Source of the DNA: Acholeplasmatales bacterium
Lineage (GTDB): Bacteria; Bacillota_I; Bacilli_A; Acholeplasmatales; Anaeroplasmataceae
DNA: 43,274 bases
Direction of reading: 5' to 3'
Assembly: GCA_017449215.1 (NCBI GenBank)
Contig: JAFSJY010000088.1
Coordinates: 1 to 43,274 of the forward strand
Below, piece by piece: positions 8,667 to 17,149 of the stretch. Both the position numbers and the translations under genes were made by a program. The first letter of the stretch is position 1. Each line of letters begins with the position of its first letter. The notes below the pieces were generated by a model. It saw nothing but the letters and a program-made list of their open reading frames with translations, ran no database searches and was not told the origin of the DNA.

Positions 8667-9710
8667 ATGAAAAATTTAAAGTTTAATTCTAAAAAAGTAG
8701 TAACAATGGGCGAAATTATGCTTCGTCTTTCTACACCTGCAAACACTCGTTTTGTACAAGCTAATCAATTCGACATCATCTTCGGTGGTGGTGAAGCTAA
8801 CGTTGCAGTATCATGCGCTAATTATGGTTTAGATGCATACTTCGTATCTAAGTTACCAGATAACCAAATTGGTCAAGCTGCAATCAATTCTTTAAGAAGA
8901 TATGGTGTTAATACTGAATATGTTGCTCGTGGTGGTGACAGAGTTGGTATTTACTATTCTGAAACTGGTGCTTCAATGAGAGCATCTGTAGTTGTTTATG
9001 ACCGTGCTCATTCTTCAATTGCTGAAGCAAAGCCTGAAGATTTCGACTTTGATGCAATTATGAAGGATGCAGGTTGGTTCCACTGGTCAGGAATCACTCC
9101 AGCTATTTCTGATGCATCAGCTAAGTGCTTAGAGCAAGCTTTAATCGCTGCTAAGAAGTACGGTGTTGTTGTTTCATGTGACTTAAACTTCCGTAAGAAA
9201 CTATGGACTTCTGAAAAGGCTATTTCTGTTATGAAGCCATTAATGAAGTATGTTGATGTATGTATCGGTAATGAAGAGGATGCAGAATTATGCTTAGGCT
9301 TCAAGCCAGATGCAAATGTTGAAGCTGGTGAAACTGGTGCTGCTGGTTACCACAATATCTTCAAGCAAATGGCTAAGGAATTCGGCTTCAAGTATGTTGT
9401 TTCTACATTAAGAGAGTCTTTCTCAGCTACTCATAATGGTTGGAAGGCATTAATCTATGATGGAGAAGAATTCTATGAATCAAAGAGATATGATATCAAC
9501 CCTATCATCGACCGTGTTGGTGGTGGTGACTCATTCTCTGGTGGTTTAGTATATGGTTTAATGACTAAGGCTACTCAAGGTGAAGCTTTAGAGTTCGCTG
9601 TTGCAGCATCTGCATTAAAGCACACTATCAATGGTGACTACAACTTAGTAACAGTTAAGGAAGTTGAGTCATTAGCTGGTGGTAATGCTAACGGACGTGT
9701 TCAAAGATAA
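8667..9710 (+). CDS. kdgK: 2-keto-3-deoxygluconate kinase (PfkB family), second copy
   Basis: PfkB-family kinase of 347 residues, paralogous to the gene at 7115 and collinear with it: 'GEIMLRLSTPA' at the N-terminus, 'FGGGEANVAVSCA', and 'RVGGGDSFSGGLVYGL' at 283-298 with catalytic Asp288. This copy is closer to typical KdgK sequences of Bacillota. It is rich in AAG, TTC, ATC and CGT codons, more than its paralogue, which suggests it is the highly expressed main KDG kinase. The ribosome site AAGAGGAG lies before the ATG. A stable hairpin follows the stop codon and separates it from the next gene. Confidence 0.87.
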   Translation: MKNLKFNSKKVVTMGEIMLRLSTPANTRFVQANQFDIIFGGGEANVAVSCANYGLDAYFVSKLPDNQIGQAAINSLRRYGVNTEYVARGGDRVGIYYSETGASMRASVVVYDRAHSSIAEAKPEDFDFDAIMKDAGWFHWSGITPAISDASAKCLEQALIAAKKYGVVVSCDLNFRKKLWTSEKAISVMKPLMKYVDVCIGNEEDAELCLGFKPDANVEAGETGAAGYHNIFKQMAKEFGFKYVVSTLRESFSATHNGWKALIYDGEEFYESKRYDINPIIDRVGGGDSFSGGLVYGLMTKATQGEALEFAVAASALKHTINGDYNLVTVKEVESLAGGNANGRVQR

Positions 9711-9733
9711 TTTAAATTAAAATGACATTTGTG

Positions 9734-9763
9734 AGTGCAGGTGTAAAATTTTATGCCTGCACT
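9734..9763 (+). other. Intercistronic hairpin within the uronate operon
   Basis: Arms AGTGCAGG / CCTGCACT flank a loop that can extend the stem by two G-U pairs and an A-T tract. There is no T run, so it is not a standard terminator. It lies in the 76-bp gap after the highly expressed kdgK copy, where it could protect upstream mRNA or trim downstream expression. Confidence 0.5.
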
Positions 9764-9786
9764 TAAGGTCTAGTTGGAGGTATCAT

Positions 9787-10626
9787 ATGAAAATCGGTGT
9801 AAGAGTGCATGATTTTGGAAAAAGTAATGCAGAAACTCTTGCAAAGCAAGCTAAAGCTGTAGGCTTTGATGGAGTTCAATTTGTTATTAATAAAGCTATC
9901 GAAGGTGAAAGCGGTAAGGCAGGTACCTTAAACGATGAAAAGGTAAAAGCATTCGCTGATGCATTCCATAACGAAGGCTTAGATATTGTTATGCTTGGTG
10001 CTTATTTCAATCCAGTTCATTCTAACAAGCAATTAGTTAGTGATAATATTGCTAAATTTAAGGAGCATTTAGCTTATGAGAATAAGTTTGGTGCTAAATT
10101 TGTTGGAACTGAAACAGGATCATTTAATGATGATAAGTGGACTTATAATCCGTTAAATAGAACTGAAGAGGCATATCAAGAGGTTTTAAGAATATTTAAG
10201 GATTTAGCTAAAACTGCAGAAGATAATAATGCAAATATGGCTATTGAGGGTGCATTTGGTCATTGTATGTTTGAACCTAAGGCATTATATAGATTAGTTT
10301 CTGAAATTAATTCTAATAATGTTTACTATATAGTAGATATTTATAATTATTTAGCAATAAGTAATTATGAAAATTATAAGGAAATTCTTGAAGAATGCTT
10401 TAAGCTATTTAAGGGTAGAATTGTAATTTTCCATCTAAAGGATTTCGTTATCGAGGATGGTGCTTTAAAGCAATGTGCAATTGGTAAGGGTCTTTTAGAT
10501 TATGATTATCTATTAAAGAGAATGAACGAAGAAGCACCTAATGCTTATTTGATATTTGAAGGCTCTAAGCCAGAGGATATGGAATTCTCATATAATTTTG
10601 TTAAAAGCAAATTAGAAAAATTTTAA
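9787..10626 (+). CDS. Sugar phosphate isomerase/epimerase-like TIM-barrel protein
   Basis: A 279-residue protein of the xylose-isomerase-like TIM-barrel superfamily (AP_endonuc_2). Alternating strand and helix segments begin with 'MKIGVRVHDFGK', and likely metal ligands are Glu in 'FVGTETGSF' and 'MAIEGAFGH', Asp in 'YIVDIYNY', His in 'IFHLKDF' and Glu in 'LIFEGSKPE'. Members isomerise or epimerise sugars, keto-sugars and inositols; the substrate cannot be read from sequence. Because it lies between kdgK and kduI, it probably feeds a further sugar or uronate into this pathway. GTTGGAGG precedes the ATG, and kduI starts 12 bp after its stop. Confidence 0.75.
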   Translation: MKIGVRVHDFGKSNAETLAKQAKAVGFDGVQFVINKAIEGESGKAGTLNDEKVKAFADAFHNEGLDIVMLGAYFNPVHSNKQLVSDNIAKFKEHLAYENKFGAKFVGTETGSFNDDKWTYNPLNRTEEAYQEVLRIFKDLAKTAEDNNANMAIEGAFGHCMFEPKALYRLVSEINSNNVYYIVDIYNYLAISNYENYKEILEECFKLFKGRIVIFHLKDFVIEDGALKQCAIGKGLLDYDYLLKRMNEEAPNAYLIFEGSKPEDMEFSYNFVKSKLEKF

Positions 10627-10638
10627 GGAGATTATGTC

Positions 10639-11475
10639 ATGAAATTAGACGTAAGATATGCGAATCATCCAGATGATTCAAAAAAATATGATACAGCTGA
10701 ATTAAGAAAGCATTATTTAATTGAAACTGTATTTGAGGCAGATGAAATTGTATTTACATATTCTCATCAAGACAGAATGATTGCTGGTGGTGTTATGCCA
10801 GTTAATAAGGCAGTTGTATTAGATTCTGCAGATGAATTACGTGCTGATTATTTCTTACAAAGACGTGAAATGGGATTCATTAACGTTGGTGGTAAGGGTA
10901 AGGTTACTCTTGATGGTAAGGTTTATGAAATCCTACCTAAGGATGGTATGTATATTGGAATGGGTACAAAGGAAATTATTTTCGAGTCAGTAGACAAAAA
11001 TAATCCTGCTAAATTCTATGTAAATTCATGTCCTGCTCATAAGACATATCCAACAGTATATATTAATTACGAAAAGGCTAATCATAAGCCAATGGGTGAT
11101 GAAGCTCATATGAATAAGAGAGTAATTAATCAATATATTCATAAGGATGTTTGTCAATCTTGTCAATTAGCTATGGGTATGACTGAATTAGCTGTTGGTT
11201 CTTCATGGAATACAATGCCTTGTCATACACATGAAAGAAGAATGGAAGTATATTTCTATTTCAATTTCCCAGAAACAGAAAGAGTATTCCATATTATGGG
11301 TAGACCAGATGAAACAAGACATATCATTATGGCTCCAGAGCAAGCTGTAATTTCACCATCTTGGTCAATTCACTGTGCCGCTGCAACAATGAATTATACA
11401 TTCATTTGGGGTATGTGTGGTGAGAATCAGGAATATGATGATCAAGACTGGTTCGAAACAAAGGACTTAAAGTAA
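10639..11475 (+). CDS. kduI: 5-keto-4-deoxyuronate isomerase
   Basis: 4-deoxy-L-threo-5-hexosulose-uronate ketol-isomerase: converts the spontaneous product of unsaturated uronates (from pectin, alginate or glycosaminoglycan lyases) to 2,5-diketo-3-deoxygluconate. At 278 residues it has the same length as E. coli KduI, and the zinc ligands fall at the same numbers: His196 and His198 in 'CHTHERRMEV', Glu203 and His245 in 'SIHCAA'. AAGGAG precedes the ATG. Together with the next gene it defines the operon as unsaturated-uronate catabolism rather than plain gluconate use. Confidence 0.95.
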   Translation: MKLDVRYANHPDDSKKYDTAELRKHYLIETVFEADEIVFTYSHQDRMIAGGVMPVNKAVVLDSADELRADYFLQRREMGFINVGGKGKVTLDGKVYEILPKDGMYIGMGTKEIIFESVDKNNPAKFYVNSCPAHKTYPTVYINYEKANHKPMGDEAHMNKRVINQYIHKDVCQSCQLAMGMTELAVGSSWNTMPCHTHERRMEVYFYFNFPETERVFHIMGRPDETRHIIMAPEQAVISPSWSIHCAAATMNYTFIWGMCGENQEYDDQDWFETKDLK

Positions 11476-11550
11476 TAATAATTTAATTATTATAAAGGTT
11501 TAGGTTTTCCTAAAAAACCAAAAAAATTAATTTCGGAGGAAAATTTAAAA

Positions 11551-12351
11551 ATGAAAATGGAAGATTTCAGACTAGATGGCAAGATTGCCCTAGTTACAGG
11601 TGCTTCATATGGTATCGGCTTCAATATCGCTTGTGGTTTTGCTGAAGCTGGTGCAACAGTAGTATTCAATGATATTAAGCAAGAATTAGTTGATAAGGGT
11701 CTTGCTGCTTACGCTGAAAAGGGTATTAAGGCTCATGGTTATGTTTGTGACGTAACTGATGAAGATGCTGTTAATGCAATGGTTGCTCAAATCGAGAAGG
11801 AAGTTGGCGTTATTGATATTTTAGTTAACAATGCTGGTATCATTAAGAGAATTCCTATGTGCGATATGACTGCAGCTCAATTCCGTCAAGTAATTGATGT
11901 TGATTTAAATGCACCATTCATCGTATCAAAGGCAGTTATTCCTGCAATGATTAAGAAGGGTCATGGTAAGATTATCAACATCTGCTCTATGATGTCTGAG
12001 CTTGGTAGAGAAACTGTATCTGCTTATGCAGCTGCAAAGGGTGGCTTAAAGATGTTAACTCGTAACATTTGTTCTGAGTATGGTGAATTCAATATCCAAT
12101 GTAATGGTATTGGACCTGGTTACATCGCTACACCTCAAACTGCTCCTTTACGTGAGAAGCAACCAGATGGATCTCGTCATCCATTTGATTCATTCATCAT
12201 CGCAAAGACTCCAGCAGGACGTTGGTTAGAGCCAGAAGAATTAGCTGGTCCAGCTGTATTCTTAGCTTCTGATGCATCAAATGCAGTAAATGGTCACATT
12301 TTATATGTTGATGGTGGTATCTTAGCTTATATTGGTAAGCAACCTAAGTAA
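11551..12351 (+). CDS. kduD: SDR oxidoreductase, KduD / gluconate 5-dehydrogenase type
   Basis: Short-chain dehydrogenase of 266 residues. It has the cofactor motif TGASYGIG (16-23), NNAG (93-96), and the catalytic Tyr159 and Lys163 in 'YAAAK' with a serine in 'ICSMMSE'. The sequence is strikingly like streptococcal proteins annotated gluconate 5-dehydrogenase (the same 'NGIGPGYIATPQTAPLRE' block and 'NGHILYVDGGILAYIGKQP' end), which in streptococci act in glycosaminoglycan-uronate operons. In this context it most likely reduces 2,5-diketo-3-deoxygluconate to 2-keto-3-deoxygluconate, the KduD step. GGAGG lies 11 bp before the ATG; a second ATG two codons on is possible. Last gene of the operon. 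Confidence 0.88.
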   Translation: MKMEDFRLDGKIALVTGASYGIGFNIACGFAEAGATVVFNDIKQELVDKGLAAYAEKGIKAHGYVCDVTDEDAVNAMVAQIEKEVGVIDILVNNAGIIKRIPMCDMTAAQFRQVIDVDLNAPFIVSKAVIPAMIKKGHGKIINICSMMSELGRETVSAYAAAKGGLKMLTRNICSEYGEFNIQCNGIGPGYIATPQTAPLREKQPDGSRHPFDSFIIAKTPAGRWLEPEELAGPAVFLASDASNAVNGHILYVDGGILAYIGKQPK

Positions 12352-12374
12352 GATTTTACTTTATGAAATTAATT

Positions 12375-12400
12375 AGCACGTCTTTTGGCGTGCTTTTTAT
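12375..12400 (+). terminator. Terminator of the uronate operon
   Basis: Stem AGCACG / CGTGCT with a TTTTTATTATT tail, 23 bp after the kduD-like stop. Confidence 0.85.
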
Positions 12401-12429
12401 TATTCTTAGAATATGAAAAACTAGACTTC

Positions 12430-12458
12430 TTGTTTTAATCTTTCCATTAATGTATAAT
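12430..12458 (+). promoter_or_regulatory. Promoter of the small membrane protein gene
   Basis: TTGTTT (12430-12435), 17 bp, TATAAT (12453-12458); a GGAAAGGTGAT ribosome site follows at about 12469. Confidence 0.7.
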
Positions 12459-12482
12459 ATATTTAGTTGGAAAGGTGATAAA

Positions 12483-12902
12483 ATGCAAATATTGGGCTTA
12501 ATTTTAACGATAATTATATATATTATGTTAATGGCTTGCGTATGTTTACTAGGTCTTGCATTATTTAGAAAGAAATATAATTTTGCTTTCTTTATCAGTA
12601 AGATTTTATTTTTGTATGCATTTATTGCCCTAGCAGTAGAATCATGGGCTCTTATTTTAATAGCAGATGGCTTTAGTATTTATTTCAATATAGGCTTTGA
12701 TTATTCTTATACATTAATCCCAATTATTCCTATTGCAGGACTTATTATTTTTTCTGGAATAATGATAAAAAGACATGTAAAAATAGAAAGCACAATAGAA
12801 CAAATAGGTCAATTCCTATTACCAGCAATGACTATGGTCGCATTTGGTGCTTCAACTATTTTATTATTCTTTAATATTAATTATTTTACATTTATGATTT
12901 AA
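12483..12902 (+). CDS. Small four-helix membrane protein of unknown function
   Basis: A 139-residue protein with four predicted transmembrane helices (roughly residues 2-27, 37-60, 70-91 and 104-132) and almost no soluble part. No family was recognised. The start is placed at the ATG at 12483 because GGAAAGGTGATAAA lies directly before it; an upstream in-frame ATG at 12450 overlaps the -10 box and would not be in the transcript. It stands alone between the uronate terminator and the cre-regulated ACT-domain gene. No clear terminator follows. Confidence 0.6.
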   Translation: MQILGLILTIIIYIMLMACVCLLGLALFRKKYNFAFFISKILFLYAFIALAVESWALILIADGFSIYFNIGFDYSYTLIPIIPIAGLIIFSGIMIKRHVKIESTIEQIGQFLLPAMTMVAFGASTILLFFNINYFTFMI

Positions 12903-12908
12903 AAGTTT

Positions 12909-12922
12909 TGTAAACGTTTGCA
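12909..12922 (+). promoter_or_regulatory. Catabolite-responsive element (cre) candidate
   Basis: TGTAAACGTTTGCA fits the CcpA consensus TGWAARCGYTWNCW at every position. It overlaps the -35 box (TTGCAA, 12918-12923) of the likely promoter for the ACT-domain gene, a position typical of repression. Confidence 0.65.
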
Positions 12923-12947
12923 AACAAATCTAAATTTTCCGTATTAT
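12918..12947 (+). promoter_or_regulatory. Probable promoter of the ACT-domain/UPF0210 pair
   Basis: TTGCAA (12918-12923), 18 bp, TATTAT (12942-12947). It is overlapped by the cre candidate. Confidence 0.5.
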
Positions 12948-13010
12948 CTTTAATAAGATAATATTTTATTGTAGAATAGAAAAGTAAATTTATATTTTAG
13001 AGGTGTAATT

Positions 13011-13280
13011 ATGAACGCAGTTTTATCAGTAGTTGGTAAGGATACAGTTGGTATTTTAGCATCTGTAGCTTTAAAATGTGCAGAACACAAGGTTAATATT
13101 AACGATGTAAGTCAAACTATCATTGATGGTTATTTTACTATGTTTATGAATGTATCTATCGATGATTTAGATATTGAATTCAATAAATTTGTTGATGAAA
13201 TTCAAGCATTAGGAAAAGAAAAGAATCTTGAAATTCATTGTATGCATGAAGATATCTTTAATTTAATGCATAGAATTTAA
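13011..13280 (+). CDS. ACT domain-containing protein (UPF0237)
   Basis: An 89-residue stand-alone ACT domain of the UPF0237 family. The start '[15 protein letters not shown]' is the first beta strand and the ligand-binding turn; '[10 protein letters not shown]' and '[10 protein letters not shown]' complete the fold. ACT domains sense small metabolites, often amino acids. The pair ACT (UPF0237) plus UPF0210 is conserved in many Bacillota, and the next gene starts 14 bp away, so the two very likely work together, but their shared role is unknown. AGAGGTG precedes the ATG. The upstream cre site suggests carbon-source control. Confidence 0.88.
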   Translation: MNAVLSVVGKDTVGILASVALKCAEHKVNINDVSQTIIDGYFTMFMNVSIDDLDIEFNKFVDEIQALGKEKNLEIHCMHEDIFNLMHRI

Positions 13281-13294
13281 GGAGAGCTTTTAAA

Positions 13295-14653
13295 ATGATT
13301 AATAATAATGAAATTTTAGAAACTATCAAGATGATTCAAGAGGAAAACCTTGATGTAAGAACTATTACTATGGGTATTTCTTTATTAGACTGTATGGATA
13401 CAGATATTGATAAGTCTTGTGAGAAGGTATATAACAAAATTTATAGCTATGCTAAGGATTTAGTTAAGACAGGAGAAGAAATCTCTAAGAAATATGGTAT
13501 TCCTATCGTAAATAAGAGAGTTGCAGTTACACCAATTGCTATGCTTGTAGGTGTATCTGGTGGTGATCCTGTAAAATATGCTAAGACATTAGATAGAGTT
13601 GCTCAGGATATCGGCATCAATTTCATTGGTGGATATTCTGCATTAGTACAAAAGGGCTTCGCTCCTGGTGATAGAGAATTAATTGAATCTATTCCTAGAG
13701 CTTTAGCTGAGACTAATTTAGTATGCTCAAGTGTTAATATTGGTTCAACTAGAGCTGGTATTAATCTAGATGCAGTTAAGATTATGGGTCAAAAGGTAAG
13801 AGAAGCTGCTGAATTAACTAAGGACAATAACTGTATGGGTGCTTCAAAGCTTGTAGTATTCTGTAATGCAGTTGAGGATAACCCATTTATGGCAGGTGCC
13901 TTCCATGGTGTTGGTGAGGCTGATGCTGTAATCAATGTTGGTGTATCTGGTCCTGGTGTAGTAAGAGCTGCTTTAGCAAAGGCTCCTAAGAGTGCATCTA
14001 TTGCTGAAATTGCTGATATTATTAAGAAGACTGCATTCAAGGTTACAAGAATGGGTCAATTAGTTGGTGTAGAAGCATCTAGAATGCTTGGTAAGCCATT
14101 TGGTATCGTAGATTTATCTTTAGCTCCAACTCCAGCTGTTGGTGATTCAGTTGCTCATATCCTAGAAGAAATTGGTCTTGAGCAATGTGGTGCTGCAGGT
14201 ACAACTGCATGTTTAGCAATGTTAAATGACGCAGTTAAAAAGGGTGGAGTTATGGCATCAAGCCGTGTAGGTGGCTTATCTGGTGCGTTCATTCCAGTTT
14301 CAGAGGATGCTGGTATGATTGCTGCGGCAGAATCTGGTGCTTTATCTATTGAAAAGCTAGAGGCAATGACTGCTGTATGCTCAGTAGGTCTAGATATGAT
14401 TATTATCCCTGGTGATACAACTGCAGAGGTAATTTCTGGTATTATCGCTGATGAGGCTGCAATTGGTATGATTAATTCTAAAACAACTGCTGTAAGAGTT
14501 ATTCCTGCAATTGGTGTACCTGATGATGGAAGACTTGATTTCGGTGGTCTACTAGGATATGGTCCTATTATGAAGGTATCTAAGGTTAAGCCTGATGTGT
14601 TTATTAATCGTGGTGGACAAATTCCAGCCCCAATTAATAGCTTAAAGAACTAA
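13295..14653 (+). CDS. UPF0210 / DUF711 family (PFL-like) protein
   Basis: A 452-residue UPF0210 protein, full length for the family. Recognisable blocks are '[14 protein letters not shown]' near the N-terminus, '[15 protein letters not shown]', '[10 protein letters not shown]', '[13 protein letters not shown]' and '[14 protein letters not shown]' at the C-terminus. The fold is related to the pyruvate formate-lyase barrel, but the family lacks a proven reaction and there is no glycyl-radical consensus that I can identify. It is translated from an AAGGAGAG site directly after the ACT-domain gene and ends at a terminator. Confidence 0.88.
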   Translation: MINNNEILETIKMIQEENLDVRTITMGISLLDCMDTDIDKSCEKVYNKIYSYAKDLVKTGEEISKKYGIPIVNKRVAVTPIAMLVGVSGGDPVKYAKTLDRVAQDIGINFIGGYSALVQKGFAPGDRELIESIPRALAETNLVCSSVNIGSTRAGINLDAVKIMGQKVREAAELTKDNNCMGASKLVVFCNAVEDNPFMAGAFHGVGEADAVINVGVSGPGVVRAALAKAPKSASIAEIADIIKKTAFKVTRMGQLVGVEASRMLGKPFGIVDLSLAPTPAVGDSVAHILEEIGLEQCGAAGTTACLAMLNDAVKKGGVMASSRVGGLSGAFIPVSEDAGMIAAAESGALSIEKLEAMTAVCSVGLDMIIIPGDTTAEVISGIIADEAAIGMINSKTTAVRVIPAIGVPDDGRLDFGGLLGYGPIMKVSKVKPDVFINRGGQIPAPINSLKN

Positions 14654-14663
14654 TTAATTATAC

Positions 14664-14693
14664 AGACTATCATATTTGGTAGTCTTTTTTTAT
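14664..14693 (+). terminator. Terminator of the ACT/UPF0210 operon
   Basis: Stem AGACTATC / GGTAGTCT (one T-G pair), loop ATATTT, followed by a long T run. Confidence 0.85.
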
Positions 14694-14734
14694 TTTTTTG
14701 GATTATTCCATTATTATTAAATTTCTTACTTAAC

Positions 14735-14763
14735 TTGAATATTAGTATATTTTATACTATAAT
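14735..14763 (+). promoter_or_regulatory. Promoter of the phosphoglucomutase gene
   Basis: TTGAAT (14735-14740), 17 bp, TATAAT (14758-14763), then AAGGAGCGATGAG before the ATG at 14793. Confidence 0.75.
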
Positions 14764-14792
14764 ATTTAGTATAAAAAAGGAGCGATGAGAAC

Positions 14793-16487
14793 ATGACTTA
14801 TTTAGAAAAAACTAATTTATGGAAAGCAAATGAAAACCTAGCTGCTGACTTAAAAGCAGAGCTAGATAAAATGAGTGATAATGACTTAAAGGAAGCATTC
14901 ACTAATGATATGGAATTCGGTACTGGTGGTATGAGAGGTATCTTAGGTGCTGGTACTAATAGATTAAATATTTATGTTGTTATGAAGGCAACATTAGGAT
15001 TTGGTCGTTATTTATTAAAGCAAGATCCATGCGCTGGTGCTCGTGGTGTTGCAATTTCTCATGATAATAGACATAAATCTGTAGAATTTGCAAGAATATC
15101 TGCAGAAGTATTATCAACTTTAGGATTTAGAGTATTCTTATTTGAATCATTAAGACCTACTCCTGAATTATCTTACGCTGTAAGAAACTTCAAGTGTATT
15201 GGTGGTATTATGATTACTGCATCTCATAATCCAAAGGAATACAATGGTTATAAGATTTATGATGAAACTGGATGCCAGCTAGTTCCAAAGGATGCTGACC
15301 AGGTTATTGCTGAAATTAATAAGATTGATGATTATTTCAATATTGATCATTCAAAGAATCATAATTTAATTTATTACATTGGTAAGGATGTAGATGAAAA
15401 ATATATCGCTGATGTAAAGAAGATTATTTTAAGACCAAAATTAAAGAAGGATTTCAAGCTTGTTTATACACCACTTCATGGTACAGGACAGGTATTTGCA
15501 CCACAGGTATTACAATCTGTTGGTTATGATGTAGTACCACTTCCTTGCCAAATGACTAATGACCCTGATTTCTCTGGTGTTAAGACTTCAAATCCTGAAA
15601 ATAAGGAAGCTTATGATGAGGCTATCGCCTTAGCTAAGGCATTAGGTGCAAAGATTGTACTAGCTACAGACCCTGACGCTGATAGATTAGGTATCGCTGT
15701 TGAACATAATGGTGAATATGTATTGTTCACTGGTAACCAAACAGCTGCTTTAGTATTTGATTATATTTGTAAGACAAGAAAAGAATTAGGTACATTACCT
15801 AAGGATGGTTATATGTTTACTACAAATGTATCATCTACATTACCTATCGCTATCGCTGAAAAGTATGGCTTAAAGACTGAAATCACATTAACAGGATTTA
15901 AGTTCATTGGTGAGAAGGCTAGAGAAATGGAAGAAACTGGTAGAGGTACATATGTATTCGGTTTCGAAGAGTCATATGGATGCTTAGTTTCTGACTGTGT
16001 AAGAGATAAGGATTCTATCCAAGCAATCTTAATGCTTTGTGAAACTGCAGCTTACTACCGTGAGAAGGGTATGGACCTAGTTGATGCATTAAATGCGATT
16101 TATGAGGAATATGGTTATTATAAGGAAGGAATTACTAATATCGGCTTAGCTGGTCTTGAGGGAGCTGCTAAGATTAAGAGAATTATGGAATTCTTCCGTA
16201 CAACTGATATTGCATTAAAGGGCTTTAAGATTTTAACTAAGGATGATGTTAAGTTAGGTATTAAGACTGATTTAGCAACTGATAAGAAGACAAAGATTAA
16301 TTTACCTTCATCTAATGTAATTAAATATTATTTAAATGATAATATGTGGTTTGTATTAAGACCATCAGGAACAGAACCTAAATTAAAGGTTTACTATGGT
16401 GTTAAGGGTAAGAACCAAACTGAAGCTGATAAGAAGCTTGAAGATTTAAAGAATGAAGTAATGACAATTGTCAATATGATTAAATAA
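14793..16487 (+). CDS. pgcA: Alpha-phosphoglucomutase / phosphomannomutase
   Basis: A 564-residue alpha-D-phosphohexomutase of the PgcA type, interconverting glucose-1-phosphate and glucose-6-phosphate for glycan and glycolipid synthesis. Four-domain architecture is complete: phosphoserine loop 'TASHNPKEYNGYK' with Ser144, metal-binding DPDAD at 293-297, sugar-binding 'GFEESYG', and phosphate-binding 'RPSGTEPK' near the C-terminus. The long N-terminal segment with 'DMEFGTGGMRG' is characteristic of this subgroup. The gene is monocistronic, with its own promoter and terminator. Confidence 0.93.
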   Translation: MTYLEKTNLWKANENLAADLKAELDKMSDNDLKEAFTNDMEFGTGGMRGILGAGTNRLNIYVVMKATLGFGRYLLKQDPCAGARGVAISHDNRHKSVEFARISAEVLSTLGFRVFLFESLRPTPELSYAVRNFKCIGGIMITASHNPKEYNGYKIYDETGCQLVPKDADQVIAEINKIDDYFNIDHSKNHNLIYYIGKDVDEKYIADVKKIILRPKLKKDFKLVYTPLHGTGQVFAPQVLQSVGYDVVPLPCQMTNDPDFSGVKTSNPENKEAYDEAIALAKALGAKIVLATDPDADRLGIAVEHNGEYVLFTGNQTAALVFDYICKTRKELGTLPKDGYMFTTNVSSTLPIAIAEKYGLKTEITLTGFKFIGEKAREMEETGRGTYVFGFEESYGCLVSDCVRDKDSIQAILMLCETAAYYREKGMDLVDALNAIYEEYGYYKEGITNIGLAGLEGAAKIKRIMEFFRTTDIALKGFKILTKDDVKLGIKTDLATDKKTKINLPSSNVIKYYLNDNMWFVLRPSGTEPKLKVYYGVKGKNQTEADKKLEDLKNEVMTIVNMIK

Positions 16488-16497
16488 ATCTAAAAAG

Positions 16498-16530
16498 AGG
16501 AGAAATGTTTAAAGCATTTCTCCTTAATTT
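16498..16530 (+). terminator. Terminator of pgcA
   Basis: Ten-bp stem AGGAGAAATG / CATTTCTCCT with a 7-base loop, followed by TAATTTATT. Confidence 0.75.
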
Positions 16531-16551
16531 ATTAAATACATTTGTATTTAA

Positions 16552-16580
16552 TTGATTTTAAGACTAAATTATGATATTAT
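16552..16580 (+). promoter_or_regulatory. Promoter of the pyrophosphatase gene
   Basis: TTGATT (16552-16557), 17 bp, TATTAT (16575-16580), with a ribosome site at about 16585. Confidence 0.65.
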
Positions 16581-16599
16581 TCACAAGGAGTGTGTTATT

Positions 16600-17130
16600 A
16601 TGAATATTTGGCATGATATAGACGATGATAGAATAACAAAAGATGAATTTATTGCATGTATAGAAATATCTAAGGGCAGTAAAAAGAAATATGAGCTAGA
16701 TAAGGAAACAGGTATGATTATACTTGATCGTATTTTATATACATCAACTCACTATCCAGCTAATTATGGATTCATTCCAAGAACATATTCTGATGATAAG
16801 GACCCATTAGATGTATTAGTATTATGTGATGAAGCATTTGATCCATTAACATTAGTTAGATGTAAGCCTATTGGAGTTTTCAAAATGAAGGATGAAATGG
16901 GTATGGATGAAAAGATCATCGCTGTATGCATTAATGACCCAGCTAGAAATATTTATAATGATATTTCAGAGCTTCCAGAGCATATTTCTCATGAAATTAA
17001 ACATTTCTTTACTGTATATAAGGAATTAGAAGGAAAGAAGACTGTAGTTTATGAGGTTGAAGGCTCTGAGTCTGCAAAGAAAGTAATTGAAGAGTCAATA
17101 CAGGCTTATAAGGATTTATTTATAAAATAA
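16600..17130 (+). CDS. ppa: Family I inorganic pyrophosphatase
   Basis: Soluble inorganic pyrophosphatase of 176 residues, hydrolysing pyrophosphate to drive biosynthetic reactions. Family I motifs are present: 'EISKGSKKKYELDKETG' near the N-terminus, 'YPANYGFIPRTY', the metal-binding 'DDKDPLDVLVL' cluster of aspartates and 'DEKIIAVCINDP'. The start at 16600 is chosen because ACAAGGAGTG lies just before it; the frame is open 16 codons further up but that stretch contains the promoter. It is followed 19 bp later by ychF. Confidence 0.92.
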   Translation: MNIWHDIDDDRITKDEFIACIEISKGSKKKYELDKETGMIILDRILYTSTHYPANYGFIPRTYSDDKDPLDVLVLCDEAFDPLTLVRCKPIGVFKMKDEMGMDEKIIAVCINDPARNIYNDISELPEHISHEIKHFFTVYKELEGKKTVVYEVEGSESAKKVIEESIQAYKDLFIK

Positions 17131-17149
17131 GGAATAAAGGTGAATTAAA

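Noticed and set aside
11476-11550. Terminator between kduI and the kduD-like gene
   Set aside because: Short A-T hairpins only, with no T run after the GGTTTAGG/CCTAAA pairing; it is an ordinary intercistronic gap.
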